This document shows, in pieces, positions 46,391-54,624 of a stretch of 64,000 nucleotides of DNA (position 1 is its first letter; each line of letters begins with the position of its first letter). Source of the DNA: CAYUAI01 sp964442745. Lineage in GTDB: Bacteria; Pseudomonadota; Gammaproteobacteria; S012-40. The stretch lies in contig CAYUAI010000002.1 of assembly GCA_964442745.1 (NCBI GenBank), forward strand, positions 1-64,000, read 5' to 3'. The translations under genes were made by a program, and so were the position numbers. Under the pieces are notes generated by a model. The model did not search any database. It was not told the origin of the DNA and was given only the letters and a program-made list of their open reading frames with translations.

Positions 46391-47572
46391 TCAGTTGCTT
46401 TGAAAGCGCGTAACTAATTGCTGCAATTCACCCGTTAAACGCGTTATCTCTCCACTCCCCGAAGCCGTACATTCTGCTGTGCTCGCCGTATCATTCGCCA
46501 CTTGACTAATATTGTTTACATTACGATTGATCTCTTCAGCCACAGATTTTTGTTCACGTGACGCACTCGCAATTTGGGTATTCATCTCAGTGATGGTGCC
46601 CACCGATCGGGTAATCGTCTCCAACGCACCCGCCACATTACCGACATGACTCACACTCGATTTTGCCTGACTGCGTGCCGTCTCCATGACTTTCACCGCA
46701 TTATTAGTACCCGACTGCAAACGTTCAATCATATCTTGGATTTCTTGGGTGGACTGATGAGTGCGACTCGCTAATGTACGAACCTCATCCGCAACAACAG
46801 CAAAACCTCGTCCTTGCTCGCCTGCTCGGGCCGCTTCAATCGCTGCATTTAGCGCCAATAAATTAGTTTGTTCAGCAATACCACGTATGACATCCAGCAC
46901 CGCACCAATATCATCGCTTTCTGACGCTAACTTCTCAATCACATTGGCTGCCGTTTCAACCTCAGAAGCTAAACCATCAATCGATCGTATGGATTCTTCA
47001 ACGACGTCTTTGCCTTTCTCTGAGGCTTCATCTGCCTGCCGGGCCGCATCAGCGGCTTCACTCGCATGACGCGCCACTTCCTGGACGGTCGCCGCCATTT
47101 CATTCATTGCTGTCGCCACCTGATCCGTTTCAGTCTGTTGCTGTCGCACGCCTTCACTGGTCTGCATGGAAACGACCGACATGGTAGAAGCCGCTAAAGC
47201 TAATTGGTCGGTGGTCTCTGAAATATCATGAACAATATTTGTTACATTCTGTGCCACTTTATTGAAACTTGTAGCAATATCACCGATCACATCATCACTT
47301 TGCAAATCACAACGCAACTTAATATTATTATTGGCAATTTGCTGAGCAACATGGGATAGTTCATGCAACTTATTCAACAACATAAGTTTTAAAATAAAGT
47401 AGTTTACCATCCCAATCACTACGCCCATAACCACACAGGCGGCGCTAAACCAACCCATCATACCTGCTTTCGGTTCGATAAAAATTTGAGCAATAAAAAG
47501 AAAAGCAATCCCAATAAATAAACCACAACCAAACGAGGTTAAAAATAAATTCTTCAAAAGGCTATGTTTCAC
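46391..47572 (-). CDS. Methyl-accepting chemotaxis protein without a periplasmic sensor domain
   Basis: The 393-aa protein starts with two adjacent transmembrane helices (about residues 12-32 and 37-60) separated by only a few residues, so there is no periplasmic ligand domain. A HAMP-like segment (LLNKLHELSHVAQQIANNNI) leads into the coiled-coil signalling domain, with the hairpin tip EQTNLLALNAAIEAARAGEQ followed by GRGFAVVADEVRTLA. The start is GTG 47572 with GGGAG seven bases before. It may sense membrane state or work with another sensor. No che genes are nearby. Confidence 0.93.
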   Translation of the reverse strand: MKHSLLKNLFLTSFGCGLFIGIAFLFIAQIFIEPKAGMMGWFSAACVVMGVVIGMVNYFILKLMLLNKLHELSHVAQQIANNNIKLRCDLQSDDVIGDIATSFNKVAQNVTNIVHDISETTDQLALAASTMSVVSMQTSEGVRQQQTETDQVATAMNEMAATVQEVARHASEAADAARQADEASEKGKDVVEESIRSIDGLASEVETAANVIEKLASESDDIGAVLDVIRGIAEQTNLLALNAAIEAARAGEQGRGFAVVADEVRTLASRTHQSTQEIQDMIERLQSGTNNAVKVMETARSQAKSSVSHVGNVAGALETITRSVGTITEMNTQIASASREQKSVAEEINRNVNNISQVANDTASTAECTASGSGEITRLTGELQQLVTRFQSN

Positions 47573-47886
47573 TCAAATACTCCCTTCCATGATTCTGCAC
47601 TGATTCTTCTTTAAGCGACAAGATACTCACAGATTATCCGTTTCAGAAAAATCAACACACAATTAAATTCGCATCGCGGTTTTAAAACACTAGGTTACCC
47701 AGTGTCAGATATAGGATTAGCGACGTACTTCTCAACGATCTTTAAGCAAATTTAATCAGTCATCGCACTGAGGCTATTTAACAAAGGCTGGAGCATTCGA
47801 AAACCAAACACACGCTGCCCAAAAAACGCGGATAACTAAGTTTCTTTTTCTGGCTTGGAAAGATATCTAAAAAACATATCAATATA

Positions 47887-48048
47887 AACCGACATTGGGC
47901 CGCCTAGCGTTTGAATATTGCGATGAGAATTGATTTCACCGGGGGTTTCTGAAGGAGGCCATACGTTGTTGTATTGCCGACTGACGAAAAATTTCTGTAG
48001 AATCAAGGATCAATTGAGATTAAATGATAGGCTGCTCAATGTTGGATT
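47887..48048 (+). repeat. Four-copy interspersed repeat family, copy at 47.9 kb
   Basis: Ends are inverted: AACCGACATTGGGCCGCCT at 47887-47905 pairs with the complement of 48029-48048 (16 of 19, one gap). The interior (GTATTGCCGAC, GAAAAATTTCTGT, ATTAAATGATAGGC) matches the copy at 49.2 kb in the same orientation. It overlaps the stop codon of the aldo/keto reductase gene (48047-48049). It fills the middle of the 474-bp gap after the chemoreceptor promoter; the rest of that gap shows no gene. Confidence 0.6.
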
Positions 48049-49186
48049 AAACGCTTTGATACATTTTAAGATAATCAGAACGGGCGATTGGCGACATACC
48101 CGCGACAGTCAACACATCTTGCAAATGAATAAGCTGACTCATTCCCAACAGAGTGCTTCCCAGTCCAGGTGTTGAACGGTTAAATTGCATAGCACGTTGC
48201 GCATTATTGGTCACATCAGTCAAAGTATCGCCTTTCAGCACCAACGCACCTGGCACCGCTAAATGCCCTTTCATCAAGGTGTGACTCGCCATCACATAAA
48301 CGTTTAACTGATACGCCGCTTGCAACGTGGAAGCCATGCTAGCTGGCCCAGTCACCTGATTAAAGCGAGTGAAAGCCTCGCTCATTACAAGATTAAACGG
48401 CATTTGTATTAATCGAAAATGGTGACCTTGATAACGGCTCCCCTGTACTTTTTTCGCCGCTTTTTCCGCCAGTGCCAGCATCGAAGTTAACGACTGAAAT
48501 CTCGGGTCATCCGTTGCCACCCGAAATCCATCAAACGCGGAAATACCGTAATAACGCACCCAGTTATGGCTAACCGCCGTCTCTAAACCAACAAAGATCT
48601 CTAGCAACTTTTGATTAACAAACGTCTTACCACGTTTTTTGATATGCACTTCAGGCTGATCGACTAAAAATCCATCTAACGTCTCCACCCCTAGCTGGGA
48701 TCGGGATTCCTTCAGCTGATGGAGCAGATATTCAGGCGTTAATAGATGACAATTTTCGTATAAATCATCACGCCCCCCCAGACCATCAGCCATAATTTTT
48801 TGCGCAAACCAGTCATCAAACGACTCCGGCTTTCCATCCTGAAAACACAAAAAACCCCCTTTTGATACCAAAAAAAAATCCTGTCGGGACAGCCCCTGAC
48901 TTAATGCTTTATTGATACCCTGACCAACCGCCACTAGCGAACGCCCATATCGGTAATGTGCGGCCGTATCAATGACATTAATTCCATTTTGCAGCGCACG
49001 ACTGACAATCTCAGCAATCACATCATCCACTTGAGGATTGGCTTCGCCTGGGAAAGTGCCCACACCAATCGAGCTTAATTTAATTGACTCACCTGGAAAT
49101 TCACTAAAATGTCCAACGGCTGTTTTGTCTTTGGCTTTTTTTTGATACACCCGCGTATGCTGGGCTGTTGCATAACCTCTGATCAT
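48047..49186 (-). CDS. Aldo/keto reductase family oxidoreductase
   Basis: NAD(P)H-dependent reductase of the (beta/alpha)8 aldo-keto family, about 379 aa. Visible are LSSIGVGTFPGE, the DTAAHYRYGRSLVAVGQGI segment with the catalytic Asp and Tyr, VSKGGF, and the dinucleotide-site region TPGLGSTLLGMSQLIHLQD near the end. The frame runs to 49249 into a repeat copy; ATG 49184-49186 with GGAG upstream is preferred. The substrate is unknown. The gene is bracketed by two same-direction copies of the four-copy repeat, and its stop codon lies at the edge of one. Confidence 0.88.
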   Translation of the reverse strand: MIRGYATAQHTRVYQKKAKDKTAVGHFSEFPGESIKLSSIGVGTFPGEANPQVDDVIAEIVSRALQNGINVIDTAAHYRYGRSLVAVGQGINKALSQGLSRQDFFLVSKGGFLCFQDGKPESFDDWFAQKIMADGLGGRDDLYENCHLLTPEYLLHQLKESRSQLGVETLDGFLVDQPEVHIKKRGKTFVNQKLLEIFVGLETAVSHNWVRYYGISAFDGFRVATDDPRFQSLTSMLALAEKAAKKVQGSRYQGHHFRLIQMPFNLVMSEAFTRFNQVTGPASMASTLQAAYQLNVYVMASHTLMKGHLAVPGALVLKGDTLTDVTNNAQRAMQFNRSTPGLGSTLLGMSQLIHLQDVLTVAGMSPIARSDYLKMYQSV

Positions 49187-49222
49187 AGAAATGAACTCCG
49201 TCGGATTTATTGCATTATTTTT

Positions 49223-49337
49223 AACCGACATCGGTGAAGGAGGCAACACTCACTGTACTGCCGATGGAAGAAAAATCTCTGTGTGTGGGATCAAGAATCA
49301 AGTGAAATCAAATGATAAGCTAGCCAATATCGGCTTT
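49223..49337 (+). repeat. Four-copy interspersed repeat family, copy at 49.2 kb
   Basis: A shorter copy, 115 bp. Ends AACCGACATCGG (49223-49234) and AGCCAATATCGGCTT (about 49322-49336) are inverted. It shares with the 47.9-kb copy GAAGGAGGC, TGTACTGCCGA, GAAAAATCTCTGTG and AAATGATAAGC. It lies just upstream of the reductase start in the 405-bp gap 49187-49591, where nothing else is evident. Confidence 0.6.
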
Positions 49338-49591
49338 AACAAAAAACAGAATCAACACACGATACAATCACCCCGACAACACACGCGTAGCTATAGCTAA
49401 TGCTCATATCAAGAATATGAAAAAAAATTAAAGAGGAAAGGTGAAAATCGGCCAACCACGATGAACAACTGACGTATCATCTTAAGCAGATACGTCAATC
49501 CCCATATAGCCGATGCACACAAAATGAAGAACGAAAGATGGCATATTACACGATTTATCTCATCGCAAACCCAATTAAAAAATCAGGCCGT

Positions 49592-50044
49592 TTAACTATT
49601 AGCGACCGCATCGACGGTATTCTTCTCGACCCAGCGATCACCCTTTTCAGTGATCTCTCTTTTCCAAAAAGGCGCACGGTGCTTCAAATCATTAATAATA
49701 AAGCGGCAGGCATCAAACGCGGCAGAGCGATGCTCAGACCATACGCCAACAAGCACAATGGATTCATCGGGTAAGATATTACCCACACGATGAATGACCA
49801 GCGTATCAACCACATCCCACTGATCCAGCGCTTCTTGACAGACCCTCTCTAAATGCCGCTCGGTCATGCCTGGATAATGATCAAGAAACATACTTGAAAT
49901 GCCCTCAATCCCCCCATTAAAGTCTCGCATCGTGCCAATGAATGTCACCGAACCACCATGTTTACCTACATCAAGGTGCTCTCGCTGATAATCAGACATG
50001 GATTGCCACGGATCAAAACAAGCTTCTTGAACAATGACTTTCAC
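49592..50044 (-). CDS. moaE: Molybdopterin synthase catalytic subunit MoaE
   Basis: Large subunit of molybdopterin synthase. The 150-aa protein has GGSVTFIGTMRDFN, LDHYPGMTERHLE, VIHRVGNILPDESIVLVGVW and the catalytic lysine region HRAPFWKREI. The frame starts higher, but GTG 50042-50044 is preferred: GGAGG lies eight bases upstream, just before the end of moaD, and family members start here. It is the last gene of moaA-moaC-moaD-moaE. Confidence 0.95.
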   Translation of the reverse strand: MKVIVQEACFDPWQSMSDYQREHLDVGKHGGSVTFIGTMRDFNGGIEGISSMFLDHYPGMTERHLERVCQEALDQWDVVDTLVIHRVGNILPDESIVLVGVWSEHRSAAFDACRFIINDLKHRAPFWKREITEKGDRWVEKNTVDAVANS

Positions 50045-50048
50045 GGAA

Positions 50049-50279
50049 TCAACCTCCAGTGACGGGTGGAAAAAATGCAACTTCATCACCATCTATCAAA
50101 GCATGCTCAATGTGAGTATATTCCATATTCACGGCAATCAAGGTATTTTCTGGCAACACTTCATTGGACAATTGACCCCAAGCTTCCCTGACTGTTGCAT
50201 TCTCAGACACCTGTATTTTATCTTCTGCGTGCCCCATCCGGTCACGCATGCTTGCAAAATATTTGATCGTAATGTTCAT
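50049..50279 (-). CDS. moaD: Molybdopterin synthase sulfur carrier subunit MoaD
   Basis: A 76-aa ubiquitin-like protein starting MNITIKYFASMRDRMG and ending FFPPVTGG, with the Gly-Gly terminus that MoeB adenylates and a sulfurtransferase thiocarboxylates. The open frame runs to 50381 inside moaC but the ATG at 50277-50279 begins the fold. It lies 8 bp past moaC and 4 bp before moaE. Confidence 0.94.
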   Translation of the reverse strand: MNITIKYFASMRDRMGHAEDKIQVSENATVREAWGQLSNEVLPENTLIAVNMEYTHIEHALIDGDEVAFFPPVTGG

Positions 50280-50287
50280 AAAATAAC

Positions 50288-50770
50288 CTATGCCGAACGT
50301 TTCCAGGTACCCGACTTGCCACCAGACTTTGACAAAAGACCAATATCTTTCATCAGCATGCCTCGATCTACCGCTTTGCACATATCATATACTGTCAACA
50401 ACGCGACTTGCACTGCCGTCAAGGCCTCCATTTCAATCCCTGTTTGACCTGCACATCTAACCGTTGCCACGCAGTATACTGAGTTCGCTTCCGGTTCCGC
50501 CGTTAAATCAAGCTCAACATTGGTGATCTGGATGGGATGACACAGAGGAATCAGTTCAGCGGTTTTCTTTGCCCCCATGATGCCCGCCACTCTAGCAATA
50601 CCAAGCACATCCCCCTTTTTATGAGACCCTTTCATGATCAACGCCAGGGTATCAGCATTCATGCAAATACGTCCGTCCGCCACCGCTTCCCGTTGGGTGA
50701 CATCTTTCTTGCCCACATCAACCATATGCGCCTCTCCTGAGGCATTAAAATGGGTCAGTGTGTTATCCAT
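50288..50770 (-). CDS. moaC: Cyclic pyranopterin monophosphate synthase MoaC
   Basis: Second enzyme of molybdenum-cofactor synthesis, converting the MoaA product to cyclic pyranopterin monophosphate. The 160-aa protein has MVDVGKKDVTQREAVADGRI, KKTAELIPLCHPIQITNVEL and VYDMCKAVDRGMLMKDIGLL with KSGGKSG, carrying the active-site residues. ATG 50768-50770 has AGAGAG about nine bases upstream. Confidence 0.96.
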   Translation of the reverse strand: MDNTLTHFNASGEAHMVDVGKKDVTQREAVADGRICMNADTLALIMKGSHKKGDVLGIARVAGIMGAKKTAELIPLCHPIQITNVELDLTAEPEANSVYCVATVRCAGQTGIEMEALTAVQVALLTVYDMCKAVDRGMLMKDIGLLSKSGGKSGTWKRSA

Positions 50771-50842
50771 AAGCACAAACTCTCTGATATCAACTTAGGC
50801 TAATATGTGTAAGAAGTACGCGTAATAAAAATTCACGTACAG

Positions 50843-51958
50843 CTACCCACCAATTTGCGTCATACTTACTCGGCCTTGGAACTTCACCGTTGTCTCACGC
50901 ATCGCAGATTGTTTACGTGACTCAAAACCATCCTTTGCTTTTTCTTTGAAAGCTTTACGAAATAGCGAAATGATATCTTCATCAGACGCACCACTTCGCA
51001 AAGGTTCCCGCAAACTGTATTCCTGGTCGGAATACAAACAATTTCGAATGCCGCCATCAGCGGTCAATCGAATTCGCGAACAGTTACCGCACAAACTACG
51101 GGTAAAGGCGGGAATAATCGCTATTTTTCCGGCATAACCTGGCACTTGAAAAATATGATGTTCAGTACGCGTACCGGAAGCTGGCTGAATATTCGGGTAT
51201 TTTTGTTGAAGATGTTTTACCATGCTTTCAGCGCTTAAAAAATATTCCCCAGTATCCCATATTTGATGAGCATCGAATGGCATAAACTCAATAAATCTGA
51301 CCGTCACCGCCGAGTCTTTGGTTAATTCGGTAAACACATCCAATTCATCGTCATTGAACCCCTTCATGACAACAAAGTTTATCTTTACTCTAGGAAAGCC
51401 GAGATCAAGCGCAAGATCAATGCTTTCTCTCACTTTATCAACCCCGGTACGACGGGTTATTTTGAGAAACCGATCAGGATCCATCGTATCAAGACTGATG
51501 TTAACACCCGTTAACCCGGCACTTCTTAAGTCTTTTGCGTATTTGGGAAAAATGATACCGTTAGTCGTTAAATGGGTTGAGCGAATGCCAGGCGTATTTG
51601 CCGCCCCTTCCACCATTTTGACGATATTTTTTCGGACGAGAGGCTCACCACCGGTAAAACGAACCTTTTTAACACCCATTTTCGCGAGCGCATTAATCAC
51701 TCGCAGCACTTCATCACAACTTAAAATTTGCTCGCCATTCTTAAAATCAACCCCCTCTTCAGGCATACAATACGTACACCTTAGGTTGCACTTTTCAGTG
51801 ACGGCTATCCGCACGTAATCAAATGTTCTGCCAAATGTATCCTGTAATGGCGCATATTCCTGAATATGCGAAGTGGATAACAATGCACTTTGTCCTTCTT
51901 TTAAAGCGCTGGCCGGCTTATCGTTGTCACAGACATTCTCATTTAATAGCACTTCCAC
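50843..51958 (-). CDS. moaA: GTP 3',8-cyclase MoaA (radical SAM)
   Basis: First step of molybdenum-cofactor synthesis. The 371-aa radical-SAM enzyme has the CNLRCTYCMPEEG cluster motif (Cx3Cx2C), FTGGEPLVRKN, LTTNGI, and the C-terminal second cluster CGNCSRIRLTADGGIRNC; it ends in Gly-Gly as MoaA needs. The start is GTG 51958 with about 40 extra residues before the conserved TFGRTFDYVRIAVTEKC, longer than usual. No clear molybdenum-cofactor riboswitch fold was found upstream. Confidence 0.96.
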   Translation of the reverse strand: MEVLLNENVCDNDKPASALKEGQSALLSTSHIQEYAPLQDTFGRTFDYVRIAVTEKCNLRCTYCMPEEGVDFKNGEQILSCDEVLRVINALAKMGVKKVRFTGGEPLVRKNIVKMVEGAANTPGIRSTHLTTNGIIFPKYAKDLRSAGLTGVNISLDTMDPDRFLKITRRTGVDKVRESIDLALDLGFPRVKINFVVMKGFNDDELDVFTELTKDSAVTVRFIEFMPFDAHQIWDTGEYFLSAESMVKHLQQKYPNIQPASGTRTEHHIFQVPGYAGKIAIIPAFTRSLCGNCSRIRLTADGGIRNCLYSDQEYSLREPLRSGASDEDIISLFRKAFKEKAKDGFESRKQSAMRETTVKFQGRVSMTQIGG

Positions 51959-52567
51959 ACCCCCGGACCTTTATAAACTGTATTGTTCACTTAGCCAAAG
52001 ACCTCGCATGACTCAACAAGGGTCTTCAAATTGCTGTCAATACACCCCGTTAAGGAATAACTCACTATTCATCTAAGTTATTAGGCTACCTAAAAATACC
52101 CTTTAACACAAGACAGAACAGCGATCCCCCCCTAAAAATTAATCAATGCATCCCTTCGCTCGCACTAAATTTTAATACTTGAAAATTTTCTATTTTAAGA
52201 TATCAATTTAGTATAATTTTGATATTATTATGAAAGGATTAAGGCATTTTTATTCTACCGCACCTTAAAATCAATATTTGTTATCTTTTTTGGTTAACCA
52301 TATAATGTAGCGCTTGTCAGGTCCTATTATGCCCAAACTTTATTGCATCCACGGCAAGTATTCTTAATGTCCCATTCCCGTAAAGTATCACTATACTTTA
52401 TGCCAGTGTACAATATTAAGAAAGCCTTTGTTGATATAATTTAACCATTCTTTTAAATTCTGATTACCGATAACACAACTGAGTTCAGTTTTCGACCCCA
52501 CCAGAAAAAACTCACCTAATGTAACACAAACCAAAACACTTAGTTAAGAGATAGACTACAATTTTTG
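51959..52567. other. Intergenic region upstream of moaA, up to the assembly gap
   Basis: 609 bases without a supported gene. The part next to moaA is mixed in composition and includes a run of seven C at about 52126-52132; 52180-52300 is very AT-rich with TATAATTTTGATATTATTAT, a plausible promoter zone. No riboswitch, tRNA or repeat was identified. Confidence 0.35.
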
Positions 52568-52667
52568 NNNNNNNNNNNNNNNNNNNNNNNNNNNNNNNNN
52601 NNNNNNNNNNNNNNNNNNNNNNNNNNNNNNNNNNNNNNNNNNNNNNNNNNNNNNNNNNNNNNNNNNN
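52568..52667. other. Assembly gap, 100 N
   Basis: Exactly 100 undetermined bases, the usual placeholder for a scaffold join of unknown size. Order and spacing of genes on either side are not proven by this sequence. Confidence 0.98.
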
Positions 52668-52771
52668 TTTTGGCTATCCACCCCGGCTTGTTCATTGTTT
52701 CTTCAGTCATTTTTCTTTACTTGACAGGAATGCTAGGTAAATCAGCAAACCATTTGTTAATGCGTAAGTAA
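52668..52771 (+). CDS. C-terminal fragment of an unknown membrane protein cut by the gap
   Basis: The frame leaving the gap reads LAIHPGLFIVSSVIFLYLTG and ends LLMRK with TAA at 52769-52771. It looks like a final transmembrane helix plus a short basic tail. The start is lost in the gap, so no family can be given; it could also be a chance frame. Confidence 0.3.
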
Positions 52772-52931
52772 TAGCGTACAAAGATGGCTTAGCCGTTTTC
52801 TGACATTATGAGATATACTGGCGTTTGATAATTTGTCGATGGCATTTTGAGTGAACAATATACGTTTATATGATTTAGGCGAAGCAAGTCTAATAACCAC
52901 TACTACCTATCTGGAAACATAAGGTTATTTC

Positions 52932-53855
52932 ATGGAATATCACCGAGGACGTTGGGAATCATTAAGTAATCTACAGATCGCTCGATCACACGGCGTGGTT
53001 GTTACCTATCAAAACCAGTTATATGTCTTTGGCGGCGGCGGACCCGCGTTTAAAAGCTTAAGTAGCGTTGTTGCCTACGACCCTAAAAGCGACACCTGGC
53101 AATCACGTGCGGATATGCCAACCGCCAGGTCAGGCACGGCAGGCTTTTTAATCAATGAAAAAATTTATATTATTGGTGGAGGCTTTAAGCAACCCGATGG
53201 TAACTTCCAATTTTTAACCACGGTCGAAATCTACGACCCAGTAACCGATCGCTGGGAAACCGGCCCGGCGATGCTACAACCCCACGATTACCCGGCAGCC
53301 ACCCGCATAGACAATGACATTTACATTTTAGGTGGTCATCACCCAGAAGCTTGCTTAGGCGGCCCTAAAACCGACCCAGGGTTTAATTTTTGTGAAAAAT
53401 TGGCGGGTAATCACCGTGCCTGGCAGGAAATTGCAGCTCAGCCTACCCCGCGATTTGCGGCCGCAGCGATTACCATTAACAATACCTTGTGGAATTCAGG
53501 CGGTGTTGCATTTAGGCCCCAAGGATTTAATAATTTTGATTTTTTTGAAGTCTATTCACCCATAACAAACGACTGGCATCGGGCCGAACTCACGTTACCC
53601 TGGCCAGCGGCAGGTCACGGTCTTTGCACGATCGACGACAACCTCTTCTTTTTTGGTGGTTACAGCACCGATAACATTCATCACCGTGCCGCCTGCCTTT
53701 CGCTGACAAACAAAGAATGGCTTAGACTACCCGACATGCCATGCCCACGCGCTGCCATGGGCCTGGGGGTCATTGACAATACTATCTATTTAGTTGGAGG
53801 CTGGGCCGACGATGGCCGAACACCACTCGCCTCTATCATTGCCTATACTTATTGA
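52932..53855 (+). CDS. Cytosolic kelch-repeat beta-propeller protein
   Basis: The 307-aa protein is made almost entirely of kelch repeats with the double-glycine turn and following tyrosine/tryptophan: RSHGVVVTYQNQLYVFGGGG, RSGTAGFLINEKIYIIGGGF, YPAATRIDNDIYILGGHH, FAAAAITINNTLWNSGGV, AAGHGLCTIDDNLFFFGGY and AAMGLGVIDNTIYLVGGW, six blades in all. It has no signal peptide, unlike the kelch-like protein at 9.7-11 kb. AAGGT precedes the ATG. It ends 18 bp before moeB, suggesting co-transcription, though a role in cofactor synthesis is unknown. Confidence 0.9.
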   Translation: MEYHRGRWESLSNLQIARSHGVVVTYQNQLYVFGGGGPAFKSLSSVVAYDPKSDTWQSRADMPTARSGTAGFLINEKIYIIGGGFKQPDGNFQFLTTVEIYDPVTDRWETGPAMLQPHDYPAATRIDNDIYILGGHHPEACLGGPKTDPGFNFCEKLAGNHRAWQEIAAQPTPRFAAAAITINNTLWNSGGVAFRPQGFNNFDFFEVYSPITNDWHRAELTLPWPAAGHGLCTIDDNLFFFGGYSTDNIHHRAACLSLTNKEWLRLPDMPCPRAAMGLGVIDNTIYLVGGWADDGRTPLASIIAYTY

Positions 53856-53873
53856 CTACGTTGAGGATATTCT

Positions 53874-54620
53874 GTGGATAACAACCAACTCAAACGCTAT
53901 AGCCGACACATCATGTTGCCCCAAATGGATTATGATGGTCAGCAGGCATTGCTGGATGCTCGCGTCTTTATCTTAGGGGCGGGCGGGCTGGGCTCACCGG
54001 TTGCCATGTACCTCGCCAGTAGCGGTATAGGCCATATTGTGATATCTGATTTTGATCATGTGGAAGAAAGCAATCTGCAGCGGCAAATTATCCATACCAC
54101 GGCTGACCTGACACAGCTCAAGGTAGAATCTGCCAAACAAACCATGATGGCACTCAACCCCAACCTCAACGTCACTACCCATTCAGAAAAGCTCACTGAG
54201 CAACAGCTTGAATACGAAGCCACCCAAGCCAATGTGGTCATTGATACTACGGATAATTTTGAATCACGGTTTTTGTTAAATAAGATCTGTGTCAAAACCA
54301 AAACCCCCCTGGTCTCGGGCTCAGTGATCCGCCTGGAAGGGCAAGTTAGCGTATTTCGTGCCGATCACCATAACTCCCCTTGCTACCGCTGTTTATACAA
54401 AGAGGGAGGGGAACTTGGAGAAACCTGCACTCAAAATGGCGTACTCGCTCCCGTGGTCGGGATTATCGGCTCAATACAAGCCACCGAAACCCTTAAAATC
54501 ATTGCCAATATCGGCACCGATCTATGCGGCAGATTACTGCTATTAGACGCTTTTACCATGGAGTGGCGCACCATTAAGCTGCCTAAAGACCCACAATGCC
54601 CGGTTTGCTCTGATCCTTAA
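53874..54620 (+). CDS. moeB: Molybdopterin-synthase adenylyltransferase MoeB
   Basis: Activates the C-terminal glycine of MoaD by adenylation. The 248-aa ThiF/MoeB/E1-like enzyme has QLKRYSRHIMLPQMDYDGQQ, the nucleotide loop ILGAGGLGSPVAMYLASSGI, ESNLQRQIIHTT, DNFESRFLLNKIC, and zinc cysteines in CYRCLY and CPVC. The catalytic Cys region GETCTQNGVLAPVVG is intact. The start is GTG with GAGGATATTCT upstream. Its link with the moa genes is by function; the gap intervenes. Confidence 0.95.
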   Translation: MDNNQLKRYSRHIMLPQMDYDGQQALLDARVFILGAGGLGSPVAMYLASSGIGHIVISDFDHVEESNLQRQIIHTTADLTQLKVESAKQTMMALNPNLNVTTHSEKLTEQQLEYEATQANVVIDTTDNFESRFLLNKICVKTKTPLVSGSVIRLEGQVSVFRADHHNSPCYRCLYKEGGELGETCTQNGVLAPVVGIIGSIQATETLKIIANIGTDLCGRLLLLDAFTMEWRTIKLPKDPQCPVCSDP

Positions 54621-54624
54621 ACTA

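Noticed and set aside
47887..49337. The repeats as integron attC sites around a gene cassette
   Set aside because: One end resembles GTTRRRY, but the other copies lack consistent R sites, there is no integrase, and the orientation of the gene does not fit a cassette.
51959..52200. Molybdenum-cofactor riboswitch upstream of moaA
   Set aside because: I could not fit the conserved stems; only a C-run and AT-rich DNA are clear.
52565..52771. Frame starting at ATG-like bases through the N run
   Set aside because: The start depends on undetermined bases; only the portion after the gap is real sequence.
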